From UBA1189 sp045612065 (lineage in GTDB: Bacteria > Bacteroidota > Bacteroidia > Bacteroidales > Bacteroidaceae): DNA of 64,000 bases. The DNA lies in NCBI GenBank assembly GCA_045612065.1, contig JAZKYH010000075.1, positions 69,722 to 133,721 of the forward strand. The letters are read 5' to 3'. A program made the translations under genes and the position numbers. Below are positions 26,018 to 33,624 of the stretch, one piece after another. Positions within the stretch are counted from its first letter, which is position 1. Each line of letters begins with the position of its first letter. The notes under the pieces were generated by a model. The model was not told where the DNA came from and did not search any database. It saw only the letters and a program-made list of their open reading frames with translations.

Positions 26018-27355
26018 TTAGTAGATACCCTGTGCGAGCATGGCGTTAGCCACCTTCATGAAGCCTGAGATGTTGGCGCCCTTGACGTAGTTGATGTATC
26101 CGTCGGGTTGGCGACCATACTTCACGCATTGCTCGTGGATAGAGTACATGATATACTGCAACTTCTTGTCCACCTCGGCAGCGCTCCATGAGATGTGGCA
26201 AGCGTTCTGGCTCATCTCGAGTCCGCTGGTAGCCACGCCACCTGCGTTCACGGCCTTACCGGGAGCATAGAGCATCTTGTTCTCCACGAAGAGCTCGATA
26301 GCCTCGGGTGTGCAACCCATGTTCGAGATTTCGCCCACGCAGATGACTCCGTTGTCGATGATGCGCTGTGCATCTTCGCCGTTGAGTTCGTTCTGTGTAG
26401 CGCAGCAGAGGCAGATGTCCACCTTCTGTTCCCAAGGACGTCGACCGGGGTAGAAGGTAGCCTCGGGATATTTCTCAGCATAGGGCTCCACGATGTCGTC
26501 GCCAGTGTCGCGCAGTTCGAGCATGTAGTCAATCTTCTCGCCGCTGATGCCGGTGGGGTCGTATACATAGCCGTCGGGTCCGCTGATGGTCACCACCTTG
26601 GCGCCCAACTCGGTAGCCTTGAGGGCAGCGCCCCATGCCACGTTACCGAATCCGCTGATGGCTACGGTCTTGCCGCTGATGTCGAGGCCGCGGGTAGCGA
26701 GCATCTGGCTCACGAAGTAGAGACCGCCGAAGCCGGTAGCCTCGGGACGGATGAGCGAGCCGCCGAAGTCGAGACCCTTACCGGTCATCACACCTGTGCA
26801 CTCGCGGGTGAGTTTCTTGTACATACCCATGAGGTAACCCACTTCGCGTCCGCCTACGCCGATGTCACCGGCAGGCACGTCGGTGTCGGGGCCCAGGTTA
26901 TGCCACAACTCCGTCATATAGGCCTGGCAGAAACGCATGATTTCGTTCTGGCTCTTGCCGCGGGGTGAGAAGTCCGAGCCACCCTTACCGCCACCCATGG
27001 GCAGCGAGGTGAGGGCATTCTTGAAGGTCTGCTCGAAGCCGAGGAACTTCAGGATGCTCAGGTTCACCGATGCGTGGAAACGGAGACCGCCCTTGTACGG
27101 GCCGATGGCATTGTTATATTGTACGCGATAGCCGAGGTTGGTCTGCACCTCACCCTTGTCGTCCACCCATGTGACGCGGAAGGTGATGATGCGGTCGGGC
27201 TCTACCATGCGCTCGATAATCTTGGCTTTCTCAAACTCGGGGTGCTGGTAATACACCTCTTCTACAGAGTGGAGAACTTCAGTCACTGCCTGGATGTACT
27301 CAGGCTCGTTCGGGTGCTTGCGTTCAAGATCCTGAATGATTTCATTAATCTTCAT
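26018..27355 (-). CDS. gdhA: glutamate dehydrogenase (hexameric, NADP type)
   Basis: 445 aa from the ATG at 27355, which matches the usual length; nine more codons are open upstream but unlikely. It interconverts 2-oxoglutarate plus ammonia and glutamate in the cytoplasm. Seen: GPYKGGLRFHASVNLSILK, the catalytic PMGGGKGGSDF lysine segment, PAGDIGVGGREVGYL, the NAD(P)-binding GFGNVAWGAALKA, and NAGGVATSGLEMSQN. On the minus strand TATATTTG (27405-27412) is a good -7 element, with GTTG 18 bp further upstream. asnA, which also uses ammonia, is at 47094. Confidence 0.96.
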   Translation of the reverse strand: MKINEIIQDLERKHPNEPEYIQAVTEVLHSVEEVYYQHPEFEKAKIIERMVEPDRIITFRVTWVDDKGEVQTNLGYRVQYNNAIGPYKGGLRFHASVNLSILKFLGFEQTFKNALTSLPMGGGKGGSDFSPRGKSQNEIMRFCQAYMTELWHNLGPDTDVPAGDIGVGGREVGYLMGMYKKLTRECTGVMTGKGLDFGGSLIRPEATGFGGLYFVSQMLATRGLDISGKTVAISGFGNVAWGAALKATELGAKVVTISGPDGYVYDPTGISGEKIDYMLELRDTGDDIVEPYAEKYPEATFYPGRRPWEQKVDICLCCATQNELNGEDAQRIIDNGVICVGEISNMGCTPEAIELFVENKMLYAPGKAVNAGGVATSGLEMSQNACHISWSAAEVDKKLQYIMYSIHEQCVKYGRQPDGYINYVKGANISGFMKVANAMLAQGIY

Positions 27356-27768
27356 AACACTGCTTTTTTGTTGGTTCAACAATGATTAAACACAATTATG
27401 GATGCAAATATAAGGCCTTTTTTGGGATAACAACCATTTTGTCTTCTTTTTTTGCTATCAAGACACCAAAAAAGCACGTCTGCCATCTCTTGGGCCTCAT
27501 CTCGGGGGAGGAGGTAACGTTGGTCATCGGATTTTAATGCTGTTTGACAACTTATGTTGTGTAATGGTTGATTACGGTTTATTCGTTCGTTATACCGATA
27601 ACAGGGAGAGGATAGAGTTGTTACAACGAACTACTATATGTCTCCTGTAGAGAAACCGAAACTCATCAAGAGGACTCGGTAAAGTTAATGATTAGAATTT
27701 ATGTTCTAAAAAAGAAAGCCTGTCTATCCATTGGGATAAGCAGGCTTTCGTTGGTTTTGTGATGTACG
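27356..27768. other. 413-bp intergenic region upstream of gdhA
   Basis: It holds the gdhA promoter (-7 at 27405-27412) and, at its right end, the terminator of the LRR gene (27708-27749). Between 27420 and 27700 I see no gene, repeat array or strong hairpin. It marks the left border of the AT-richer island. Confidence 0.4.
27708..27749 (-). terminator. terminator of the LRR protein gene
   Basis: GAAAGCCTG (27714-27722) pairs with CAGGCTTTC (27741-27749), and the stem continues inward (CTATCC with GGGATAAG). Read on the minus strand the hairpin is followed by six T. Confidence 0.8.
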
Positions 27769-29106
27769 TTATAATTTCACTTTTAAAGTATTGCTTCCTA
27801 CGCGGACAATATAAACACCCCTGTCAAGGGTAATCTCCTCACCCACATAAGAGTCTATATTTGCGACGCGTGTACCATTTGCCGAGTATATTTCAACGGT
27901 TTTACCATCAGCATCTGAAAGTGTAATTCCATTTGCTGTTACTTCTATTGCAATATCGTTTGCGTTTACCCCCTCTATTCCAGTTGCATCAAACTCTTGA
28001 ATATCCCAAAAGTTCTTCCAAACATCGGCTGATTGATATGTAGCTAATGAGCCTTTAGGGACGTAAACTGTTAAATTCATATATTGAGAGTTTGTAAAAT
28101 TGTTGTTACCCACGGCTGGTGGTGCTGTTCCCAACAAATAAATGCCAGTAATCATATCGCAATTTTTGAATGCGTTTATTTTAATGCTTGTTACACTGTT
28201 GCCGATGATTACAGATTTTAATGTTTTTTTATTATAGAAAGGAGAGTAACCACAATTAGAAGAAATGTTATAATCGAGATTGCGACCTATATATAGTGTT
28301 TCTAATGGGCAATCGAAGAATAAGCCCTCGCCTACCTTATAATTTGAATTAAGATTCTGACTCAAGCATAACATTTCTGTACCATTTTCAATATGTAAAT
28401 ATTTCAATGACGTACAATCTGCAAAAGCGTCATATTCAATATTTGCAACATTTTCCCCGATAATAACACTTGTAAGGTTAGAACAACCTTTAAACGCACA
28501 ACCTTCAATGCTTGTAACGCTGTTGCTTATTTTGACACTTGTCAAACTTTTGCAGTAGGCGAATGTATAATCTTTTATAGTTGTAATATCATCTGGTATA
28601 ACAAGGTCTGTCACCAATTCTCCATTTAAGTATAATTTTTCAGCATGTGGACCTGGGGCATGTGTGTCAAAATCAATATTACACCACGCTGAAAGATTGC
28701 TTATATGTACTTCTTCCAAGCCAGTACAATCATAAAATGCAGCATTTTCAATATTTGCAACATTTTCCCCGATAGTAACACTTGTAAGGTTAGAACAACC
28801 TCTAAACGCATATTGTTTGATGTTTGTGACATTGTTTCCAATTACACAACTTATAAGGCCGTAGCAGTCTTTGAACGCAGAATGCCCAATGCTTATTACG
28901 CTCAAAGTTTTTGCTTTATATGTTATAGTAGAGGGGATAATAACTGCTCCGCTGTATTTGTTGTCACCGTTTGTAACCTCTACCGTTAAATCTGATGTAG
29001 AAATAATATTATAATATATTCCATTAACTTCAAAATCATAAGCATTTGATGTAACGCTACACAATAGCAATGCTACCATCATCAGCAATTGTTTAATTGT
29101 TCTCAT
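27769..29106 (-). CDS. secreted leucine-rich-repeat (BspA-like) protein
   Basis: 445 aa from the ATG at 29106; the frame also has an ATG three codons upstream. A signal peptide (RTIKQLLMMVALLLCSVTSN) is followed by tandem LRR_5/BspA-type repeats of about 23 residues (IGNNVTNIKQYAFRGCSNL, IGENVANIENAAFYDCTGL, ISNSVTSIEGCAFKGCSNL). Near the end is VYVPKGSLATYQSADVWKNF, then a C-terminal domain ending VEIYSANGTRVANIDSYVG and GVYIVRVGSNTLKVKL, a type IX-secretion sorting-domain-like tail. So it is probably exported to the cell surface, where BspA-like proteins bind host or bacterial partners. Codon usage is AT-rich compared with the flanking housekeeping genes, consistent with an accessory gene. 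Confidence 0.85.
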   Translation of the reverse strand: MRTIKQLLMMVALLLCSVTSNAYDFEVNGIYYNIISTSDLTVEVTNGDNKYSGAVIIPSTITYKAKTLSVISIGHSAFKDCYGLISCVIGNNVTNIKQYAFRGCSNLTSVTIGENVANIENAAFYDCTGLEEVHISNLSAWCNIDFDTHAPGPHAEKLYLNGELVTDLVIPDDITTIKDYTFAYCKSLTSVKISNSVTSIEGCAFKGCSNLTSVIIGENVANIEYDAFADCTSLKYLHIENGTEMLCLSQNLNSNYKVGEGLFFDCPLETLYIGRNLDYNISSNCGYSPFYNKKTLKSVIIGNSVTSIKINAFKNCDMITGIYLLGTAPPAVGNNNFTNSQYMNLTVYVPKGSLATYQSADVWKNFWDIQEFDATGIEGVNANDIAIEVTANGITLSDADGKTVEIYSANGTRVANIDSYVGEEITLDRGVYIVRVGSNTLKVKL

Positions 29107-29144
29107 AAAGTGCATTTTATTTGAAATATGTTTAAGTTAGATGA

Positions 29145-29609
29145 CTAAAGACTTTTAATGATGTCGTTAATATGTCCAATTTCAATATCGTATAAAGGAT
29201 TCCAGACACCATCTGTAACAGAAAATTTTTTATTGATTATCTCTTCGCGATAGAGAGAATATAGATATTCCCCTAGCTCATTAACACTTGAGAGCACTGT
29301 TTGCAGATTTGAATCGTACAAGCCAACAAAAATTTTATCATTGATATTTGGATTGTTCAGACTTCTGTCTGTTATAGACAATATATAATTATGAATCTTG
29401 TTGCACTTGTTTATTAACACGCCAACATTTCTAGGACTCGAAAGTATGTCGTTTAACACACTAATAACACATTGACTTGAAGATAAATCGATAGAACTAT
29501 CATAACGATAATAAGCGCCAATCATATTGGGCAATGTTATTCCATTTTCATAACGCATCAAACGACAATAAGTTGTCAACATTTCATGCCATAGTTCTTT
29601 CTTTTCCAT
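29145..29609 (-). CDS. hypothetical protein
   Basis: 154 aa from the ATG at 29609 (MEKKELWHEMLTTYCRLMRY); a start six codons earlier is possible. Not recognised. It looks soluble and mostly helical, with acidic and polar residues, no signal peptide and no transmembrane segment. The base composition is AT-rich like the LRR gene, which begins 38 bp downstream, so they may share a transcript. A long imperfect hairpin (29666-29746) lies upstream. An immunity-type or small cytoplasmic accessory protein is possible, but nothing in the sequence proves it. Confidence 0.5.
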   Translation of the reverse strand: MEKKELWHEMLTTYCRLMRYENGITLPNMIGAYYRYDSSIDLSSSQCVISVLNDILSSPRNVGVLINKCNKIHNYILSITDRSLNNPNINDKIFVGLYDSNLQTVLSSVNELGEYLYSLYREEIINKKFSVTDGVWNPLYDIEIGHINDIIKSL

Positions 29610-29974
29610 ATGAAGAGAAGGATTCATTGCTCCCCAATTCCCAGATGAAAGCGGATAAAAAATAAGGTGTGGGAACTTACTGCTTTATCCTATTGATGGG
29701 GCTTCTCGCATTGCCTTTGCTGTTGGATAAAGCAATAGCCCACACCAAAGGATATGCAAGAAGCCACCACAGGCTGTACACTCCAATGATGTGGTGCCAT
29801 TGCTATCATCTTCACAGCAAGAGAAATTTTGCGAGAATTTCATCAATGAAGATAATTTCAATAACACCTTTTTACTAAAAAAGCACCATTCCTTGCAGAC
29901 TGCTCTACAGTCTTACGGAAAGGCATCGGCAAAGGTAAACAATATTTATGATAATTCGCGGATAATTCACGGGA

Positions 29975-30026
29975 AATTCATGGAAATTTGTGTTTACCCC
30001 AATGATTGCGCTTTAAAGTTTTAACA
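29975..30026 (+). repeat. 52-bp direct repeat, left copy (flanks KilA-N gene)
   Basis: This block recurs in the same orientation at 31157-31209 with only a one-base insertion. The pair encloses the KilA-N gene and spans about 1.2 kb. It is preceded here by a run of degenerate ~11-bp units. Confidence 0.85.
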
Positions 30027-30112
30027 TGAATTACCGTAAATAGAACCCGTAAATGACCATAAATTTAATTTATTTATGATAATCCACGGGAGTGGAAATG
30101 TGTGTCCGGTGA

Positions 30113-30143
30113 TAAAAACAGCCACCCCAGAGCGGAGTGGCTG
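30113..30143 (-). terminator. terminator of the KilA-N gene
   Basis: CAGCCAC (30119-30125) pairs with GTGGCTG (30137-30143). Read on the minus strand it leads into a T-rich run. Confidence 0.7.
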
Positions 30144-30164
30144 TGTAATTATTTGTTTGAATTT

Positions 30165-30971
30165 CTATTTTAAGAGTCTTCTGTTATTAGCATCTTCAAG
30201 AACTTTCATTTGTTGGATTGCTATTTGGTTCAATTTTACCAGTCTTTCGTGTTGGGGCATCTTCTCATTGATAAAGACGGCATTGAGGTTCTCCATATTA
30301 GACAGGCATATCAGTTCGTTGATTGTAGCATAATCACGGATATTTCCTTTCAAGTCAGGATTAGCGTCACGCCATTGCTTTGCCGTCATACCGAAGAGTG
30401 CGACATTCAATACGTCTGCTTCATTGGCATATACAAATGAGATCTGTTGGGCAGTCAATTCTTTCGGTATCAGGTTTTGCTTGATTGCATCAGTATGTAT
30501 ATGGTAATTAAGTTTGGACAATTCGCGTTTGGCGGTCCATCCTAATAATTTCTGTTTCTCTTCTTGAAGACGCTGGTACTCTTTAACCAGGAGCAATTGG
30601 AAACGGGGGCTTATCCACATACCAAAGTGATAAGCAATATCTTTGTGGGCATATGTTCCTCCATATCGACCAGCCTTGGCTATAATACCGATTGCGTTTG
30701 TTCGTTCAATCCATGTTTTTACCGATAAGACGAAGTTGTTGCTGCCCGCAGCATTTCTAATTGTACCGAATTCGGTATAATTAAAATCCGGATTGTATAG
30801 AGCCTCCCACTCTCCGATATACTCAATAGTGCTTTTCAGACTCATCCACCGAAAGATGATATGCTCTTGCATTTGGCTATGAGCCATATCAGTCAATGAA
30901 ATATAATCTTCTGCACCCTGCGGAAGAAGTGAGATGACAGCGTTGTCTATTTGAATACTCTGTTTCTTCAT
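30165..30971 (-). CDS. KilA-N domain protein
   Basis: 268 aa. The N-terminal half reads as a KilA-N DNA-binding domain: YISLTDMAHSQ, WMSLKSTIEYIGEWEALYN, then the signature AGRYGGTYAHKDIAYHFGMW and ISPRFQLLLVKEYQRLQEEK. The C-terminal half (~140-268) is helical and includes GMTAKQWRDANPDLKGNIRD, a segment common in bacterial members of the group. KilA-N proteins come from phages and large DNA viruses and also occur as isolated genes in Bacteroidales; their role there is not established. TACTTTTG (minus strand, 31026-31033) is a -7 element 55 bp upstream. The gene is bracketed by 52-bp direct repeats, which suggests it moved as a unit. Confidence 0.85.
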   Translation of the reverse strand: MKKQSIQIDNAVISLLPQGAEDYISLTDMAHSQMQEHIIFRWMSLKSTIEYIGEWEALYNPDFNYTEFGTIRNAAGSNNFVLSVKTWIERTNAIGIIAKAGRYGGTYAHKDIAYHFGMWISPRFQLLLVKEYQRLQEEKQKLLGWTAKRELSKLNYHIHTDAIKQNLIPKELTAQQISFVYANEADVLNVALFGMTAKQWRDANPDLKGNIRDYATINELICLSNMENLNAVFINEKMPQHERLVKLNQIAIQQMKVLEDANNRRLLK

Positions 30972-31082
30972 GGCTTAATTCAATATGTCTTGACCCACCT
31001 ATCCATAAGGCTGGCTGAATCGCAACAAAAGTAGTAAATAATTAGGAATTAGGAGTTGGAATTTGCGAATTATTTATGAAAA

Positions 31083-31150
31083 AAGCCTTTGGCCCCTTGC
31101 TTTTCCCCTACGGGCCAGCGACCTAAAGGTTCGGGCGGCGAACACGTTTC
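31083..31150 (-). repeat. dispersed hairpin element, copy 2
   Basis: Reverse-complement relative of 2434-2499. Stem TGGCCC (31090-31095) and GGGCCA (31112-31117) with a 16-nt loop that, on the minus strand, differs at one position from copy 1. One stem pair has changed on both sides (C-G here, T-A in copy 1), so pairing is kept. Confidence 0.7.
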
Positions 31151-31156
31151 ACTGGG

Positions 31157-31209
31157 AATTCATGGAAATTTGTGTTTACCCCAATGATTGTCGCTTTAAA
31201 GTTTTAACA
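31157..31209 (+). repeat. 52-bp direct repeat, right copy (flanks KilA-N gene)
   Basis: Same-orientation copy of 29975-30026 with one inserted T. It begins seven bases after dispersed hairpin copy 2 and runs directly into a partial third copy of that element. Confidence 0.85.
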
Positions 31210-31361
31210 CGAAACGAAGTTTGTCGCCTGTAGGGGCTAAAGGCAATGGCCGTAAATCATCTGCAAATTACCATGAATGTATATGTCCGAAAAAATACAG
31301 CCTCCTTTTCGGAGTGCCCTTCACGACACTGTAGGCGACAGGATTTAGGCAGAACTTTAGG

Positions 31362-31387
31362 TAGGATTTATGTAGGATTTTGTGTAG
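31362..31387. repeat. 26-bp inverted repeat, left arm
   Basis: A perfect inverted match to 31774-31799. The arm is built from two copies of a GTAGGATTT-type word. The arms enclose 386 bp that contain the 22-bp array B. Further degenerate copies of the word lie at about 31434-31450. Confidence 0.85.
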
Positions 31388-31520
31388 AAATTTTATGCTT
31401 ATTTCTCATAGTACCAGCAGGATAGATATGTATTTATGTAGGATTTGTATTTCTGCCTTTTTTTGTACTCAAACCACTAATGCACGCAGTGCGGCACGAA
31501 TAATTGCAATGCGTTTTTCC

Positions 31521-31610
31521 CTACGCGGTAGTAAGCGAACTGCGCCTCGGTAGTTAGTGAGGGATAGCGCGATAGTTGTCGAGGTATGACGCGGTAATTA
31601 GCGAGATGAA
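31521..31610. repeat. 22-bp-period tandem array B (4 units)
   Basis: The word GGTAG, GGTAG, GATAG, GGTAA starts at 31527, 31549, 31571 and 31593, exactly 22 bp apart. The consensus around it is CGCGGTAGTTAGCGAGG, closely similar to CGGTAGCTACCGCGG of array A at 20124. Units are diverged from each other at about a third of positions. The array lies inside the 26-bp inverted repeat pair. Confidence 0.8.
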
Positions 31611-31773
31611 GGGATGTTGTATTATTTATTGTATCAGTGAGAGTTATCGATTTGTCTAATCGTTGAATAGAGATGTAAAGTTGCGAAATGGACAAAAAAT
31701 AATGACATAATTGCCAATTCTACATAAATTATTCCATATTGCCTTGGCTATCAGTCTGATAAAGATTAAAATC

Positions 31774-31799
31774 CTACACAAAATCCTACATAAATCCTA
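31774..31799. repeat. 26-bp inverted repeat, right arm
   Basis: A perfect reverse complement of 31362-31387. A third, diverged copy of the GTAGGATTT word adjoins it on the inner side. Confidence 0.85.
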
Positions 31800-31908
31800 T
31801 AGGAAAGAGGAGGACGCGAAGGATGTGGTGTCGCCCCTCCCTTCCCTCAAAAAAGAACCGGGAAATGACATTTTCGGTTAAATGTTGGGATAATCCGCGC
31901 GGATGTAG

Positions 31909-31916
31909 TACCTTTG
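31909..31916 (+). promoter_or_regulatory. -7 element for metY
   Basis: TACCTTTG fits TAnnTTTG and lies 37 bp before the start codon. No exact TTTG at the right spacing; the closest is a GTTG-like match near 31883. Confidence 0.45.
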
Positions 31917-31953
31917 GCCCCGAATATTCTCAAAAGATAAATATCAAGTACAT

Positions 31954-33231
31954 ATGGAAAAGAAATACCGTCCCGAGACCCTCTGTGTACAGGAGGGTTG
32001 GACACCCAAGAAGGGCGAGCCGCGCGTGTTGCCCATCTATCAGAGTACGACATTCAAGTATGACAACAGCGAGCAGATGGCACGCCTCTTCGACCTCGAG
32101 GATTCTGGATACTTCTATACTCGCTTGCAGAACCCCACGAACGATGCTGTGGCTGCCAAGATTGCTGCGCTCGAAGGCGGTGTGGCTGGTATGCTCACCT
32201 CATCGGGCCAGGCGGCAAACTTCTACGCCGTGTTCAACATCTGCGAGAGTGGCGACCACTTCGTGTGCTCAACGGCTATCTATGGTGGTACATACAATCT
32301 CTTCAGTGTGACGATGAAGAAGCTGGGCATTGATATGACCTTCGTTGACCAGAACGCTTCAGAGGAGGAGATACAGAAGGCCTTCCGCCCCAATACCAAG
32401 TGTCTCTTCGGTGAGACCATCTCCAACCCCGGTTGCGAGGTGCTCGACATTGAGAAGTTTGCCCGCATTGCGCATCGCAATGGTGTGCCCCTCATCGTGG
32501 ACAACACCTTCGCCACACCCATCAACTGCCGCCCCTTCGAGTGGGGTGCCGACATCGTGACACACTCTACCACCAAGTATATGGATGGCCACGCCACTGC
32601 AGTGGGTGGTGCTATTGTGGATAGCGGTAACTTCGATTGGGAGGCCAATGCCGAGAAGTTCCCCGGCTTGACCACTCCCGATGCTTCATACCACGGCTTG
32701 ACCTACTCGAAGAGCTTCGGTAAGATGGCCTACATCACCAAGGCTACGGCACAGATGATGCGCGACCTCGGCTCTATACAGGCTCCGATGAACGCCTTCT
32801 TGCTCAACCTCGGATTGGAGACCCTGCACCTTCGTGTAAAGCGCCATTGCGAGAATGCTCAGCGCATTGCCGAGTGGCTGAGTCAGAACGATAAGGTGGC
32901 TTGGGTGAACTATAGCGGTCTGCCCGACAACCCCTACCACGCATTGGCACAGAAGTACCTGCCCAATGGTTCATGCGGTGTTATCGCCTTTGGCTTGAAG
33001 GGTTCGCGCGATGAGGCCATTCGCTTCATGGATAGCTTGAAGCTCATCTGCATCGTGACCCACGTGGCCGATGCACGCTCTTGTGTGCTCCATCCTGCAA
33101 GCCACACCCATCGCCAGCTCTCTGACGAGCAGTTGCGCGAAGCGGGCGTAGCTCCCGACCTCATCCGTCTTTCAGTGGGTATTGAGAACGTTGAGGACCT
33201 CATTGCCGATATCGAGCAGGCATTGGGATAA
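31954..33231 (+). CDS. metY: O-acetylhomoserine sulfhydrylase family enzyme
   Basis: 425 aa PLP enzyme of the Cys/Met metabolism family. The N-terminal PETLCVQEGWTPKKGEPR and QSTTFKYDNSEQMA, the SSGQAANFYAVFNI segment, LIVDNTFATP, and the PLP lysine Lys208 in HSTTKYMDGHAT are all present, as is the C-terminal CVLHPASHTHRQLS. This length and start match the MetY branch, which makes homocysteine from O-acetylhomoserine and sulfide, rather than MetB/MetC (~390 aa). It stands alone, with a -7 element upstream (31909) and a strong terminator downstream. Confidence 0.9.
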   Translation: MEKKYRPETLCVQEGWTPKKGEPRVLPIYQSTTFKYDNSEQMARLFDLEDSGYFYTRLQNPTNDAVAAKIAALEGGVAGMLTSSGQAANFYAVFNICESGDHFVCSTAIYGGTYNLFSVTMKKLGIDMTFVDQNASEEEIQKAFRPNTKCLFGETISNPGCEVLDIEKFARIAHRNGVPLIVDNTFATPINCRPFEWGADIVTHSTTKYMDGHATAVGGAIVDSGNFDWEANAEKFPGLTTPDASYHGLTYSKSFGKMAYITKATAQMMRDLGSIQAPMNAFLLNLGLETLHLRVKRHCENAQRIAEWLSQNDKVAWVNYSGLPDNPYHALAQKYLPNGSCGVIAFGLKGSRDEAIRFMDSLKLICIVTHVADARSCVLHPASHTHRQLSDEQLREAGVAPDLIRLSVGIENVEDLIADIEQALG

Positions 33232-33255
33232 GATTCTTACTACACCTTATAGCAG

Positions 33256-33283
33256 AAAGGGGAGCAACATTGCTCCCCTTTTT
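33256..33283 (+). terminator. terminator of metY
   Basis: AAAGGGGAGCAA (33256-33267) pairs with TTGCTCCCCTTT (33270-33281), a 12-bp perfect stem followed by T. Confidence 0.85.
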
Positions 33284-33295
33284 ACTTGCCACGGC

Positions 33296-33612
33296 TCATT
33301 GCTCATCGCTCATCGCTCATCGCTCACGGCTCATCGCGGAATTGTTTTCAACCACAGATTACTCGGATTTCACAGATTTTCGCACTTGCTTTGCTCGTGC
33401 TGTCGGCTTTGCCGAGTATTGCCTCCGGATGGCAGCTCACGGCTCATTGCTCACAGCTCATCGCGGAATTGTTTTCAAACCACAGATTACTCGGATTTCA
33501 CAGATTTTCGCACTTGCTTTGCTCGTGCTTTCGGCCTTGCCGAGTGTTGCCTCCGGATGGCAGCTCACAGCTCATAGCTCATCGCTCACAGCTCATCGCT
33601 CAAAAAAGCTCA
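33296..33612. repeat. tandem duplication (127 bp twice) within an 8-bp word array
   Basis: 33329-33455 is repeated at 33456-33583 with about three substitutions and one inserted A. Each copy begins with GCTCATCGCGGAATTG and includes CCACAGATTACTCGG. The duplication is bordered on both sides by runs of the 8-bp word GCTCATCG and its variants (GCTCACGG, GCTCACAG, GCTCATAG). Open frames exist across it on the plus strand but encode repetitive, unlikely proteins. It fills most of the 393-bp gap between metY and the dehydrogenase gene. Confidence 0.85.
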
Positions 33613-33624
33613 CCGCTCATCGCC

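Larger units (their letters stand above)
29610..30164. other. 555-bp AT-rich intergenic region with hairpin and degenerate repeats
   Basis: Contains an imperfect hairpin at 29666-29746 (arms GGTGTGGG plus GCTTTATCC, and GGATAAAGC plus CCCACACC), degenerate ~11-bp direct repeats at 29950-29990 (GATAATTCGCG, GATAATTCACG, GGAAATTCATG), the left copy of a 52-bp direct repeat (29975-30026), and the terminator of the KilA-N gene (30113-30143). No convincing gene. Confidence 0.5.
30972..31953. other. 982-bp intergenic repeat nest
   Basis: No gene is supported. In order: the KilA-N -7 element (31026-31033), a short-word stretch related to AATTAGG (31036-31062), the second copy of the dispersed hairpin (31083-31150, minus), the right copy of the 52-bp direct repeat (31157-31209), a partial third copy of the hairpin element (31209-31228), a 26-bp inverted repeat pair (31362-31387 and 31774-31799) enclosing the 22-bp array B, and the metY -7 element (31909-31916). 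A 72-codon frame at 31477-31695 overlaps array B and is rejected. Confidence 0.6.

Noticed and set aside
31477..31695. 72-codon open frame, minus strand
   Set aside because: It lies across the 22-bp tandem array B, so its sequence is a product of the repeats.
27769..31953. Prophage or integrative element
   Set aside because: A KilA-N gene, AT-richness and repeats are present, but there is no integrase, no structural phage gene, no conjugation gene and no tRNA attachment site.
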